This document shows, one piece after another, positions 11,901 to 23,039 of a stretch of 64,000 bases of DNA; the first letter of the stretch is position 1, and every line of letters starts with the position of its first letter. The stretch is taken from NCBI GenBank assembly GCA_029962745.1, contig CM057171.1:22180637-22244636 (forward strand), given 5' to 3'. Below the pieces are notes generated by a model. That model saw only the letters and a program-made list of their open reading frames with translations. It was not told the DNA's origin and did not search any database. The translations under genes and the position numbers were made by a program. This DNA is from Echinometra lucunter (lineage: Eukaryota > Echinodermata > Echinoidea > Camarodonta > Echinometridae).

Positions 11901-12132
11901 TCCAGCTGAAAATATTTTTGCAAACGAAAAGGGAGCAAATAAACAGATTCCGCACTTGGCTTTGTGGGGTGTTCCCACCTTTGGCATATCATGTGTATCA
12001 TTTGGTAATATCTTATGCTTCCGCTCATCCTTGGAAGAACCGATATATTCTAGCTTCATGTATGAACGGAAGGCCGCTCGAAACTCACTACACTGACCGA
12101 AAAGCTGGAATTCAGCTTTCTTTAATAAGAGG

Positions 12133-12210
12133 AGGCGATGTGGCACAGTGGTAGAGCAGTGGTCTCGTAACCGGTCTCGTTACCGGAAGTACCAGGTTTC
12201 GAAACAAAGT
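12133..12210 (+). mobile_element. tRNA-derived fragment (A and B boxes)
   Basis: TGGCACAGTGGTAGAGC at 12140-12156 is a good pol III A box, and GGTTTCGAAAC at 12195-12205 resembles a B box. The spacing is tRNA-like, but the anticodon region is distorted by a duplicated GTCTCGT-ACCGG. It is likelier a tRNA pseudogene or SINE head than a working tRNA gene. Confidence 0.5.
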
Positions 12211-12400
12211 GGATGCGCTTATGCTAGGTTTTAAACCTTATTACCAAGTTCTTCGGAGGGGACTTGAAACCATCAGAGGTCTTAACAAGCATGCACATGA
12301 TTTCTTCATGTTCTTTGCATCCACGATTAACTAACCAACCATGATAGATAACCAAAATTATCAAAATTCATCAAATACCCATTTTCATTTACATTATCAC

Positions 12401-12590
12401 CTTGTTTGTACATGTAGCATCAAATATGTGCTTCGGATTTTTCTGACACTAAACGAAACGTGCAGGTTAGACTGCTTCAGCCTTGTAAGTGCAACTGTGC
12501 ACTTCAGTCGTACTCTCCCATTCTCCATTATCAGTATAGTGGTTCATAGGTGTTATACCACAAATCCTTATAAACTCAAGCCTTAATTTC
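12401..12590 (-). pseudogene. SRCR-like exon remnant, 3' half
   Basis: The family block ends at 12401, where the donor is altered to GTGATAATG. The nearest relative is the copy at 42354, its partner in the segmental duplication. The reading frame is not maintained. Confidence 0.5.
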
Positions 12591-12599
12591 TTTGCTTTC

Positions 12600-13380
12600 T
12601 ATCAGTTTTCCCTCGCTGTCATTGTACATACCCTTGCTGCCAACAAGAACTACCCATCAAGATCAACATTGCGGGACGTCGGTCAATTATGGCAGTTCAG
12701 GCACAGCAAATGAGCAACTGCTCCAGCAAATGATGCAGTCTTAGACACCCAATGAAAGTCACATCGTGAATGCGGTAATCAGTTTATTTTCAAATGAACA
12801 GTGCTCACATTATCCATCGCACCAATTAGCATGATTAGTGAAGGTAACTACTGTCGTAATGAAATGAATTTAGCGCCACAAACTTAATTAATTCATTATT
12901 TCTGATTTATAAAGTTCTAGCACACAAGCGCGCTGGCACGCTGACAAGAAGAATGGAGGGGGTGGGGAATGGGCAGCCGCATGAGACGCTAAGAGCCTCT
13001 GCTGGCATATGGTAGCCGACATGAAAGAACCATGCTTCACCATCGAACACACTTCCAAGCATCATCGCTGGCTCCACGCAGGGTCAAAACACATTATGGA
13101 TATCTCTCCACCCATTGCCCCTCTTCCGGAGCTGAAGCTGATTATTCTGCTGCCGATCCTCGACGGGCCAACAATATTTCTGGGTCTCTATATTTCAGGT
13201 AAGTTTAAGAGATAACAACCCTTCTGAAATTTAGCACTATTAAACAATCACAATACTGATTGTTGATTTATTTTATTAATTGTGAAAAAAAACTTTTAAC
13301 TCCGAATATCCCGATTTCTGTTTAAGACCAGCGCTGGCCTATAAAATTAATTTCACGTTATTAGGCCCGAGACTTTTTTC
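12600..13380. other. Duplicated non-coding sequence
   Basis: Bases 12890-13200 match 43780-44560. The open frame at 13009-13215 is only partly shared with the duplicate and has no family resemblance, so I do not call it a gene. Confidence 0.5.
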
Positions 13381-13391
13381 AAACGTCTCAC

Positions 13392-13705
13392 CTGGTTTGT
13401 GGCATCTATTGACAGCTTGGTATACGCTTGACAGTGTAGAATACGTGCAGGTTCTTTTGTTTTCGAAATGCTGTAAGCGCAACTCGTCACTTTGGTTATA
13501 GTGATCGTGCCGCTATATTTCATAGTTATTCTACTACCAGTAACACGAATAAATAACGCGTTGTGGCTGTTGGCACAATAAAACAAAGTGTGTATGAAGA
13601 CTGAAGAGTACAGTTTACCCCAACCACCATTTGTATCCTTGATCTGAAAACTTCTCGAATATTAATCAGGTTCGTAGATCAGACGAATATCCCTCCATCA
13701 TTCAT
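13392..13705 (-). pseudogene. SRCR-like exon remnant, nearly full length
   Basis: On the minus strand this copy starts near 13705 with a decayed GPDQYS signature (reads EPD*YS). It runs through a cysteine-containing centre and ends at 13392 with CTYSTLSSVYQAVNRCHKP and a phase 1 GTGAGACG donor. A frameshift separates the SCAYSIS block from the CTY block, and a stop lies in the first third. Full length would be about 300 bases, right for one SRCR domain in a single exon. It is the duplicate of the copy at 44951-45225. Confidence 0.6.
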
Positions 13706-13719
13706 TGCTTGGGGGGAAA

Positions 13720-13997
13720 TGGCAGTTATTTCATTTTCTGATGCTGAATCTACGTCTTTTTCCTCGACCTCTTTTGAATTACTCTATCTCCTGACATCAG
13801 CATACTATTTGGCAGTTGCATTGTAGGGAACATCAACAAAGCTAAACAATTGCCATGCCCGTGGACTTCGCGGGTCTTAAATAAACACTATTTGTGGATT
13901 ACAAATCAAATAATAGCTTTATGTGTCAGGTTCTCGAAGTTCTATCCACACTGTGTGGGTCGTGTCATTCAAGTTATCATCCAACTCCACACACAAA

Positions 13998-14000
<3 letters not shown>
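13720..14000. other. No gene recognised
   Basis: This is unique-looking AT-rich sequence between a remnant exon and a microsatellite. Confidence 0.4.

Positions 14001-14005
<5 letters not shown>

Positions 14006-14050
<45 letters not shown>
14006..14050. repeat. (AT)n microsatellite
   Basis: This is an AT dinucleotide run preceded by an A run. Three overlapping open frames exist only because of it. Confidence 0.95.
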
Positions 14051-14053
<3 letters not shown>

Positions 14054-14054
14054 C

Positions 14055-14890
14055 CCATCACGAATCGCAGCAGTTGAGAATACAGGGGATGGCTTGGGGG
14101 TGTCCCCTGCAATGCTTCCGAGCGGTGCACATGTTTTTGCGTTTAACGGCGGCACCAGAGAATCGTCACAAAAATAATTAGTTACCACGTCGGAAAATCG
14201 GGGGTGGGGGTGTCGTTGACATTGGGCGCATTTTATCCTAAAGAGTAAGTCTGACCCTGTTTAACAGAATTTCTCAAAACAGAGGATCTCCACTTCGTGC
14301 CATTCTGTTTCATTTTTCAAAATATGATATTTACAGTTTATTGTGATGTACATCAAATATTTTCATATGCTTTGACTCTATATCCTTGTACAGGCAGATA
14401 AATAAATGTAAATGTCTACTCTCTTTCTCTAAAAAATAAAGAAATACAAAGAATTATGTAACAGATGATAATGTAACAAATGACAAAGATTCTGTGCGAT
14501 GAAAAAAAAAAAATCTTGCGTAACCCTCTTTTATGCTGAGAAGACTAAGACCATACATAGAGGGAGACACTATTCTTTTATCTTACATGTATTATACAAT
14601 GATACATCCTAGTGACTATTGTAAACTTATATGGATGAAATTGATACAACGCCTATCAAAAGGATCCAAATACTTCAATTGAATGTCACTCAGTCATGAA
14701 GACTATATTTGTCAAGGAATTACAAACCTCCTTTTTAATGAAACTTACGCTCTAGGCTTACTTCTTATGATTATTTTTTTGATCGATTAGATATCATGTT
14801 AACTTTCATAGTCATATATAATTACATTATTGATTTCCAACGTTGATTAACAGCTAGCGGCCCACTATCAATCAACTTCTTACTAGTTTT
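14055..14890. other. No gene recognised
   Basis: Bases 14070-14120 (TTGAGAATACAGGGGATGG and the following stretch) recur near 45928. The rest is AT-rich with no supported feature. Confidence 0.45.
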
Positions 14891-14895
14891 TAGCT

Positions 14896-15082
14896 TCGAA
14901 TCAAGCGGTGCCGATTACAGTTCTACCCGGCGCCGATGTTAAAATCAAGCGGCACCGATTAGTCTTGACCGACGCCGGTGTTCGAATCAAGCGGCGCTGA
15001 TTAGTCTTGACAGGCGACGGTGTCCGAATCAAGAGGCGCCGATTAGTCTTGACCGGCGCGGTGTTCGAATCAAGCGGCGCCT
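14896..15082. repeat. Tandem repeat, about 42 bp unit, 4.5 copies
   Basis: The unit begins TCGAATCAAGCGGCGCCGAT and continues TAGTCTTGACCGGCGCCGGTG, with copies starting near 14896, 14942, 14984, 15024 and 15064. The unit is markedly GC-richer than its surroundings and contains the palindrome GGCGCC. Confidence 0.9.
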
Positions 15083-15099
15083 CACATCTGTGATTTATT

Positions 15100-15940
15100 T
15101 TCAGCACTCAGATGGAAAGATCTCTATTCTCGATGGCATTTTCACAGAATATGTGAGGTTTACAAATGTATTGATAACATTGCCTTATCTAAGCGAAAGG
15201 TTTGTAATGCCCCAATATACCATAAACCTGATATCAATGTCCATTGCCGTACTTCAGGTGACAGGTGCCAAAAAACAAGATCTTTGAATATCATTTTAAT
15301 TCAATAAGGCCACAAATATTCAATGAATAACATTCTGCAATATGCTTTGGAATTGCTTCACACCACTAAAATACTTTTTGTGTCTGTTAGAACGTCAGTG
15401 AAAGAAGAAGAAGAGATACATATGATAACAGCTATCGGTCATGCTGTCAGCTCTATTGGCATTAGATTGATCCGTAAAAAATACCAAAAGAATGCCATTT
15501 CATATGCTGAAATGGTTAAGTGGTTAAACAACAGTTTATTATACCTGTGTGCCAAGAAAACGCATGTATGCTTGTAGGCAATCAACCAACCAGCGGATCG
15601 AACAGTTGAATCTCGTCTGAGGTACGTGGTAATGAGGATGACAATACCTCGCCATATGGCACAAGTACTCGCAAGTGGTTTCGAACCCAAGAACTCCAAA
15701 TTATACGAGATCACTATAATTCTACAATTTGAACTATCGCGTCACCTTGTAATTCAACTTTGTGTTAATGGATTGGGGGGGGGGGGGGCTTTTAAAAGTG
15801 ACTTTAAATTGAATAGAATTTGTCATTTAATGGAGAAGGCGGAGAAACACTAACAAAGAAGCAAACAGCCCCGTGAAAACAAAACAAACAAAAACAAACA
15901 CACACGCGCCCACGCATAGACCAAAAACTAAAACTATCAA
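15100..15940. other. No gene recognised
   Basis: There is a G run at 15775-15788, and a decayed repeat around 15590-15680 with no identifiable family. The open frames have no motifs. Confidence 0.45.
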
Positions 15941-15942
15941 CA

Positions 15943-15984
15943 ACAGCAGCAGCAAAAGCAGCAGCAGCAGCAGCAGCAGCAAGA
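15943..15984. repeat. (AGC)n microsatellite
   Basis: About twelve AGC/CAG units lie just downstream (minus strand) of the CCP exon at 16056. The poly-serine, poly-alanine and poly-cysteine open frames here are by-products. Confidence 0.95.
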
Positions 15985-16055
15985 AAAACACCGGAATAGG
16001 CCACACGCATTCACATGGAAGAAAAACAAATGTTGAGGAAGAAGGAAACTCTTAC

Positions 16056-16244
16056 CTAAAGCAGTCGGTTCTGGACATATTACTACTGGTCCACTCCACA
16101 GTCCTTTGTTGTGACACTGAAGGTTGAATGTTTGAGAGGTTGTATTACACCTTATCCTAACCCTGTCACCGAAGTTGTAGTTCAGACGGAGGTTGACAAC
16201 GAATGAGTGTGATGGAATGTAAGGAGCACTACATGGTATTGAGC
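16056..16244 (-). CDS. CCP/sushi domain exon of a second receptor gene or fragment
   Basis: This exon encodes one complement-control (sushi) module, a beta-sandwich of about 60 residues used for protein binding at the cell surface or in complement factors. The four cysteines are visible in CSAPYIP, RIRC, LQCHNKGLWSGP and VICP, with the conserved W before the fourth. It starts after an acceptor TTTCTGATAG and ends at a GTAAGAG donor, 189 bases, phase 1-1. It shares most of its residues with the exon at 37692-37880, including LRLNYNFGDRV and LQCHNKGLWSGPV, so the two are recent paralogues. No transmembrane or tail exon was found downstream (1-16 kb), so this may be an incomplete gene copy. Confidence 0.85.
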
Positions 16245-16249
16245 CTATC

Positions 16250-16835
16250 AGAAACATAATTACGTAAAGGAAGAATAATTTGAAATAAGAATTTGTGATA
16301 TCATTTAATGTCAAGATTTATGATTTATGAAATATGTTTATGACTTTAGCTTGTATCTGCAAGATACAAGCTAAAGTGTATTTGTGTGTATGAGTATCAT
16401 ACAGGTATAAACAAAACACATTTCTGCTGCTACAGACAATGGGATGAAATGCTAATTTCTGCTGGAAGCAATTAAGAATAAAACATATTGGTGGGACATA
16501 TTGCATGAAGTGACCTTGTTAATTTCAATAATTTTCTTCCGTCATGATAAGAGGAATGTATTTGGATCCCCTTTTCCTCATCTTTGATAGTGAACATGGT
16601 TTGGAAGCCTAAGCAGGTGAATCATTGCATTGTAATGGATAAGTCAGAGTTCTCGTAACGCCAAAACGGCAGCCCCGCTTGAGTTTTCTGACATACAGTC
16701 CTTTACCATGTTTACTGAAGTAAGATATCGCATTTGGAATCCTCATGTTGCAGCCCTTTCCATCTATCCTAGAAAAATGAACTGTGTTTGTATGCGTTAT
16801 GATGGCCTATACTGCGAAGACGCACTGATGGGGAT
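16250..16835. other. Intron-like sequence upstream of the CCP exon
   Basis: Bases 16340-16375 form a perfect short hairpin (TAGCTTGTATCTGCAAGATACAAGCTA). No other exon is evident. Confidence 0.45.
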
Positions 16836-16838
16836 GGA

Positions 16839-17106
16839 AAACCATTCATTTATTTATATTTCATATGTATATCTTCATGAAAAATCTCTGTTTAAAAAAA
16901 TGGTTTCAACTTAATAATCCTAAAGAAAATTAAGAACAATACATTTTTTCACTTTTAACCACACCAATGTAGAAAACCATTCACTTAAATATATTCAATA
17001 TGAATATCTTTATGAAAAATCTGTGGTAAAAAAAAAGGCGTCAACCTAGTCTTAAAGAAAATTAAGAACGATTTTTTTTCTCTCTCTCTTTCAATCACAC
17101 CAAGGT
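16839..17106. repeat. Direct tandem duplication, about 133 bp unit
   Basis: Two diverged copies start with GAAAACCATTCA near 16838 and 16971. Both contain ATATGAATATCTT-like and ATGAAAAATCT blocks, then AAAGAAAATTAAGAAC and a CACACCAA end. Confidence 0.8.
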
Positions 17107-17324
17107 CGTACGCATATTACTCTACATGTTTATGAGTAACTATGAATAATATTAAGAACTTATCATTAAGACGTATCTTTCCCCGTCAAAGGAGTTTTAC
17201 TGATAAAATCAAAATCAATTTCATCGTAAAATGATCTATTAATGTAACTCGACATGGAGGGTATTTAGGTACATTTTCTTTTGTCCTGTAGTTGCTTACG
17301 ATTTGAAATAATTGCATTTAACAT

Positions 17325-17485
17325 GTTTTAATATATTGTATGAACCTTGATTGTTATTTAATACCCTGTTTTCTCTTTGGGTGTTATTTAATATATTGTA
17401 TCATCTGTGGGTGTTATTTGATATGTTTATTCATCCGCTGGTGTTATCTAAAATGGTGTATCATCCATAAGTGTTATTTCCTGAT
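17325..17485. repeat. Tandem repeat, about 40 bp unit, four diverged copies
   Basis: The phrase GTGTTATTTAATATATTGTA with ATCATC...GG between copies recurs at about 17340-17480. Confidence 0.75.
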
Positions 17486-17489
17486 ACAG

Positions 17490-18490
17490 ATTAAATTCCA
17501 CTCGCATGTTTTGAAAAGGAACAACTGGAGGCTTATACCATAGCATTTTTTTTAAATCTTTTTCAAATTCACTTCTCGTCGTAAAGAAAAAATATCTTTA
17601 ATGTTACAAGTTCATTATGCAGATTTGTACTGTTAGTGAATTTTCAAAGTAATCCAAGTCTACTTAAAGCAGGAAAGGAACTGGAAATTTAAGTGAAAGG
17701 TGCGTTAACCCTTTCCCCCCTCTTACATTATAATTGTAAATTTATTTAAAAAAAAACAAAACTGTACGTATCTAAGTTTTCAAAACCAGATACGAGAAGA
17801 TCAAGCAGTACATGTCGTTATGATGCATATGTAGTTTGTAGGCACAAACCCTTGTTTAGTCAAATACAAATATAGATCTAAATACGAGACTAACTGAGCT
17901 CGATGGGGATCATGTACTATTACTTATCTAGCCTATATGGACACAGACATTAGGCAATAAGTTTTCTCATAAGTATGATGGGGTCTGTGCCTTCACAGTA
18001 TTATAATTTCTTGTTGGCTTTTTGAATTTCACTTCTGACGACAACTAAGAGCGGTAGTTGAAGTACATGCTGTCATTGTTGATAGTACGTCATAAATATA
18101 TAATGCATATAAGGAACGAACTATAAAAAGAGATTCCATTCAGTTTTTTTTTTCTTTGCAGTAAATGTTAGTTGTGATTTCGGTGGGGTGTGGGCCTCTC
18201 GATCTTTCTGCCTCCCCTCTTTTTAGAAGGAGGAAGGAAGGGGGAGGGGTCCAATATTATCATTATCATGATAGACCATATTCCCCAACTTCTCCCAAAC
18301 CTGCCATCCGGTGGCTTCTATAATTCTAAAGTTTATAAATCAAATGGTGGTTGCTTTCAGACTAATTGTATAATTAATATTTTAAAGAAATACATGCAGT
18401 GATTGGTTGGAATGGACTGAATTTTGTTTAACACTTTTCAGTGCAATTTTATATGATATTCACCGGCGGAAAACGCGATTGCTCCAAATT
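17490..18490. other. No gene recognised
   Basis: This is AT-rich sequence, with AAATATATAATGCATATAAGG near 18094. There is no exon with splice borders. Confidence 0.45.
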
Positions 18491-18503
18491 TCAAACGTCT
18501 CAC

Positions 18504-18765
18504 CTGGTTTGTGGCATCTGACGTTATTTTATTGTGAATAAAAATACTCTGCTTTTGTTTTTTCTTCTCCAAAAAGGCATAAATAGCCACGAATGTCATA
18601 CTAAACGTGCGGCTATATTGATAGGTATTCCACCACTTGAGCTCCTCATATTGCCTGTAGATTATATACCACAGAGAAAGAACTTGTAACCGTCAGCTTT
18701 AAGCTTGAATCTACGAAGCCTGAATATTGATCAGGTCCGGCGACGAGCAGCACACCAGGATCACC
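18504..18765 (-). pseudogene. SRCR-like exon remnant with internal loss
   Basis: The start keeps the GGACCTGATCAATATTCAGG block at 18726-18757 and the end keeps the terminal CCAG plus GTGAGACG donor at 18504. The middle and the CTY block are missing or diverged. The direction and order match the longer copies at 13.4 and 45.0 kb. Confidence 0.5.
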
Positions 18766-18769
18766 TAGT

Positions 18770-19136
18770 ATCCATTAAGGTGATAAAAATCTTTATCTGC
18801 GATATTGTTCTTAAATAATTTCTTGTAAGGGGGTAGATTATACATTTACAAATGCAGCTTAACTGTCGGCAAAAATAGATCTTACCCCCCCCCCCTCCCG
18901 TCATTCAGAATATTTAAACGACGTCCCTGTCTATCTATGCATGCTTCATTGCTGAGTCGATCCTTCACATTTGCCCCCCCCCCCTCCCCGTTGAAACATC
19001 GTGGCTACGCCAGTGCTGCCAACTGAATGCCACTCACCCAATGAGCCACCGTCTTTGAGAAGTATTAAAAGCTATTTATGTGTAATATATGGTGAGTGAT
19101 GTATACAGAGCGATCAAGAAAAAGACAGGGGGAGAG

Positions 19137-19177
<41 letters not shown>

Positions 19178-19340
19178 GGGGGGTGAAGAAGGTAAACAAA
19201 GTCACCCTTTCGTGTTGTTGTTGATGTTGTTGTAATTCTATTTTTTTCGTACACGTGTGTGTGTGTGTGTCATGTGTGAAAGGTTTTTTTTTTTGGGGTC
19301 CAAGAAGTTTTTTGAAAATATTTTTTAATGTAATCATGTT
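18770..19340. other. Low-complexity sequence
   Basis: C runs lie at about 18884 and 18976, an (AG)n run at 19141-19170, a G run at about 19174, a GTT-rich patch, and a (GT)n run at about 19255-19270. There is no coding evidence. Confidence 0.6.
19141..19170. repeat. (AG)n microsatellite
   Basis: This is an uninterrupted AG run of about 30 bases. Confidence 0.95.
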
Positions 19341-19351
19341 AAACACCTCAC

Positions 19352-19480
19352 CTGGCTTGTGGCATCTGACGCTTAATAATGTTGTGTTCCGATTGGAGAT
19401 GAACAACTTCGGTAATACGAAAATCTTAAGCGCTGTTCCCCACTTTTGTCATATTGAGCGAACTACCTATTTATAAAGTA
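19352..19480 (-). pseudogene. SRCR-like exon remnant, 3' half
   Basis: It ends with CCAG and a GTGAGGTG donor at 19352. The ATATGACAAAAGTGGGGAAC block at 19437-19456 corresponds to the conserved ATGACCAAAGTG of other copies. The frame is broken. Confidence 0.5.
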
Positions 19481-20260
19481 GCTCTCCTTATATGAAATAT
19501 GATCGTCATTCTCACAGAAGGTCTATAGGTTAAATATGCCAATTTAATGATTAACCTAATCTTTAAAAAAAAGTTTTGAAAAGATCAACCTATTTTTAAA
19601 CTAATCGGAGCAGAAGGGGAGCCAAAAATACAAAAAAAAATTCAAATCGATTTGATCTTCTCTCTACGTTAAACGAGAAAATAATGGAAAACACGACGAT
19701 ATAATTAACGCCAGTGAGAAAGTTTAGATTTCTTCTTCAGTTATGCAGCTGTAATTTTTCCCCTCCCGAAACAGGGGTACACAGATTCCTAGGTCATGTT
19801 CAAAACCCATTCTGGTACATATCCTTTTGCCAGCATTGTGGTTTTGTTTTTCTTTCTAATTTGTGGCTGGATGTTTACCTTATCATTAGATTAAAAAAAA
19901 AAAATCATGTCATATGTTTGATTAAAATGAATGCCTAAGAATAAATGTATGTAAATTCCCCTTTGAGTCTCTCTCTTCTTAATACATAAAAAACCTCTTA
20001 CTTCCTGAAAAATGAGTCTTGATCAATTCAACCCCTGTTTTAGACAATAATTTGAAGCTATTGTAATCTTGGACATTGCAAAAAAAAAAAATAATAAAAA
20101 TAAAACAAATGTTGCAGTTAAGACAATGATAGCTTTTGCTTAAATTACTGAAACACTCTTGGCTATTGTGTGTTGTTCGCCCCTTCATTTTCTTAGCAGT
20201 CCTTGCGTTTTTGCAAAAGCTTCTTATCCATCTCTTTGTTTTTCAAGTCAAACGCATCAC

Positions 20261-20372
20261 CTGGTTGTGACATTTGACATTTTTTATTCTGAAAATTTGG
20301 TGAGCAGGTTTGGTGGTTTACAAATCCAGCGTGCAGTTTCGCACTTCGATCAAACGGTACGTGGTGGCATGT
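20261..20372 (-). pseudogene. SRCR-like exon remnant, 3' half
   Basis: It ends with CCAG and an altered donor GTGATGCG at 20261. The core aligns poorly apart from the GAAGTGCGAAACTGCACGCT block. It is a strongly decayed copy. Confidence 0.4.
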
Positions 20373-20379
20373 AATATTT

Positions 20380-21900
20380 TCATCACTTTTTGCACCCCCC
20401 CCCCCCATTATGACTGGTGACAGCGAAACAGATCAAAGACAATTAAATGACAGTAACCCCCAACTGTCTACTTCCACTTCGATGTCTAATTACCTTATTG
20501 ACTTGGTCAGTACTTTAGGCTAGCTGGATGTCCGTCTTCCCTTTAAAAACGATGCATTCTTTTAAAGGTGTAGAATTCAAAAGGCCCCTCCCTTCCTTTG
20601 TTTCCCCCTGGATCCGAAGGTTAATGTTTTGAGCATGTTGTTTCATTAAGGTTTGGATTGTAAAACTTCTAGCTCACTCTAATTCTGTACACAAGCAGCT
20701 AATCAAAAGTTTGACTAAACTAAATACTTTGAAGATATGCTCGAGTCTACAACAACAAAAGGCATATCTAGCTTTTTTAATTTTCCTTTTGCCATTTTAA
20801 CCTCTACCTAGTATGTTTATTGATCCGGTCCGCGGACGATTCGAAAAATGACTTTACTTGGTAAGAAACATCTATTCCTGTTCCTAATTTACATGAACGG
20901 CGAGCTGAGATCATGTGTTTATCAGTTGATTATCAGTTCTTTCCATTTGCCCCTTGCCGTCTTGACCTCTAGCAAGCCTGACTAGCCTAGTGATCAAGTC
21001 CCCAGACGAGCCGAAACAAGCTACTTTTGGCATTATACAACTCACTGCGCGTCCTAACTACTTGAAGGTCGGGGGAGGGGGTGGGGGTAGAGTCAAGAGA
21101 GATTATTGAAACTGTCAGACTGTGAGAACGCATTCATATCTGGTGGAAGTAACCGTGCCTATTCTTTATGTGACATTAAAAAAAACTGCTAATGACCAGC
21201 TGACAATGACATTGTCCTACTTTATATATGAGCAAGATGTTTTTTTTTTTTCAACTGAGTAAGATCTAAAATATTTGTTGTATAAACAAATGATGCATCC
21301 ATTCGATTGTGCAATATACACTGTGTCACCTCAGGTATGTTCATGTATACTTATCGTACGAAACTGCTAGGATGAATATGATAGACGGATTCATAATTTA
21401 TCTCGTGGAAGATCAGTAAAGAGGAACTTATCCCACACGTGAAGTGCACAATGCAAGAGGAATACACAAACGATATCTATTTTCAAGTGTGGTTTCATAC
21501 TTTGTTATAGAAATTAGAGTTCCTGTTTATTAGTTCGCAAATTTGGAGACCCTAAGCGCCTAAAAAATGAAGTGATTAAAGTGTTTACAATCATCCTGAC
21601 AAGTTGAATCCGGTTAAAAAAGAAGCATTGTCATCTATCTTCTCTAGCATCTTGGAAATTACACTGAGCTTTATGAAGGCATTATACGGTTCCTCTGGTT
21701 TGCGTCTGAGAAATACATGTGTTTTTACAAACTGAGAAGAAAACCTACAGGTTTGCTCTTGAGATATGCATAAGGACACGTTTCCATTAGCAATGATTAG
21801 AGTTATATAATGAGCGGTGCCATGGCCAACCATCTCATTGCTGCAGCTATTTTAATTTGACGACAAAAAAGTTACTATACCAAACGTTATCGACCAAGTT
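20380..21900. other. No gene recognised
   Basis: A C run lies at about 20395-20406. Bases 20760-20830 and 20940-21010 share a phrase like CCTTTTGCCATTTTAACCTCTA followed by a CCTAGT-TTGATC-GGTCCGCGGACGA stretch, a diverged direct repeat that may derive from the SRCR 5' unit. No exon is supported. Confidence 0.45.
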
Positions 21901-22962
21901 ATCAGGGTATACAAATTGTCATTTGCAAGCTTGACGTAGACCCAGCCTGAATACTGATCAGGTCTATAACGGAGTCTAATGCCTGCTTCTCTTGGTAGCA
22001 GATTTCCTAATTTCTTTAAAAACCAACAATGACTTCTCAAAATTTATAAGAGATGACTCTTCTTACATTATTTATGTATATTCTATTGACTTAATTTCAT
22101 AATTCAATCATCAACCACAATATGATTCATTTATCTGTTGGCACTGACGGCAAAGTGACCAGGTAAATTCAACTGCTATTTGTAAGTTTGACCGACACCC
22201 AGCCTGAGTACTGATCAGATCCGTGGATGAGTTTAATGCCTGCTTCACTAGATAGTACATTTCTCAAATTATTTTCCAATCATTACTGGTAACAAAAAGT
22301 GTGGTCAAATTAAAACATGATAATCATAACATTGAAATAGATGTCACATGACATATCTGTCAACTATCCCTTGATTTTCCTCGCTGAATCCGTTGATGAT
22401 TTATTGAGAGCAAAACACAGATCGTTAACCTAACGTTCCCTAGTTATTCAGTCATTTGTATAGGCTTGATGCGGACAAAGCCTAAGTATTGATCAGGTCC
22501 GCCGAAAAAGTTGAATGCACGCTTCACCTGCTTCTTGAATTCAAATATTGTTAAATGATTCCGAATGGCTTCTCCAAATAGAGATACAAGACGAAAAGTT
22601 CTTACATTGTTTGTTCAACTCAACGCCTTGAGTTGCAAGGCATTTCATGATTCCTTTGCCATCGTCGATGTCTCGATGACAAAACAAAGGAAAATCAATG
22701 AGCAAAATTAGCAGGTTGTTCCAACTGCTATTTGTACATGTTGTAAGCTTGACCTGGATCCAGCCCGCATATTGATCAGGTCCGTAGTGGAGTCTAATGC
22801 CAGCTTCATTCCATTTTTAAACAGTGTTAAATAGTTTTATAATCGTGGGGGAGCTTGGGAAAAATACCACAGGTATAAATGATAAGGGTATTCTTCTTTC
22901 CTCTGTAGTTGAGGTAGCTGATGATCTAGTAAAATGTATGAGTTTTGCAACATGAATATTCA

Positions 22963-22963
22963 A

Positions 22964-23016
<53 letters not shown>

Positions 23017-23031
23017 CATTATTATTATTAT
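22963..23031. repeat. (ATT)n microsatellite
   Basis: This is a trinucleotide run of about 23 units with one ATC interruption, inside a gap of the SRCR unit cluster. Confidence 0.95.
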
Positions 23032-23039
23032 TTTAATTA

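Larger units (their letters stand above)
11900..13720. repeat. Segmental duplication, copy A (partner at 42.0-45.3 kb)
   Basis: At least three blocks match 42.0-45.3 kb in the same order and orientation: 11930-12025 with about 42055-42150, 12395-12590 with 42345-42540, and 12890-13720 with 43780-45230. Both copies carry SRCR-like exon remnants on the minus strand. Here the site corresponding to the 43819-44258 element is empty. Confidence 0.7.

Noticed and set aside
13392..13705. Sea urchin egg lectin (SUEL) or fucolectin-type domain
   Set aside because: The cysteine spacing and signature words of those lectins are missing. The CRQLGFG centre and GPDQYSG start fit SRCR better.
15804..16010. 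Poly-alanine, poly-serine and poly-cysteine frames
   Set aside because: All are readings of the AGC microsatellite beside the CCP exon.
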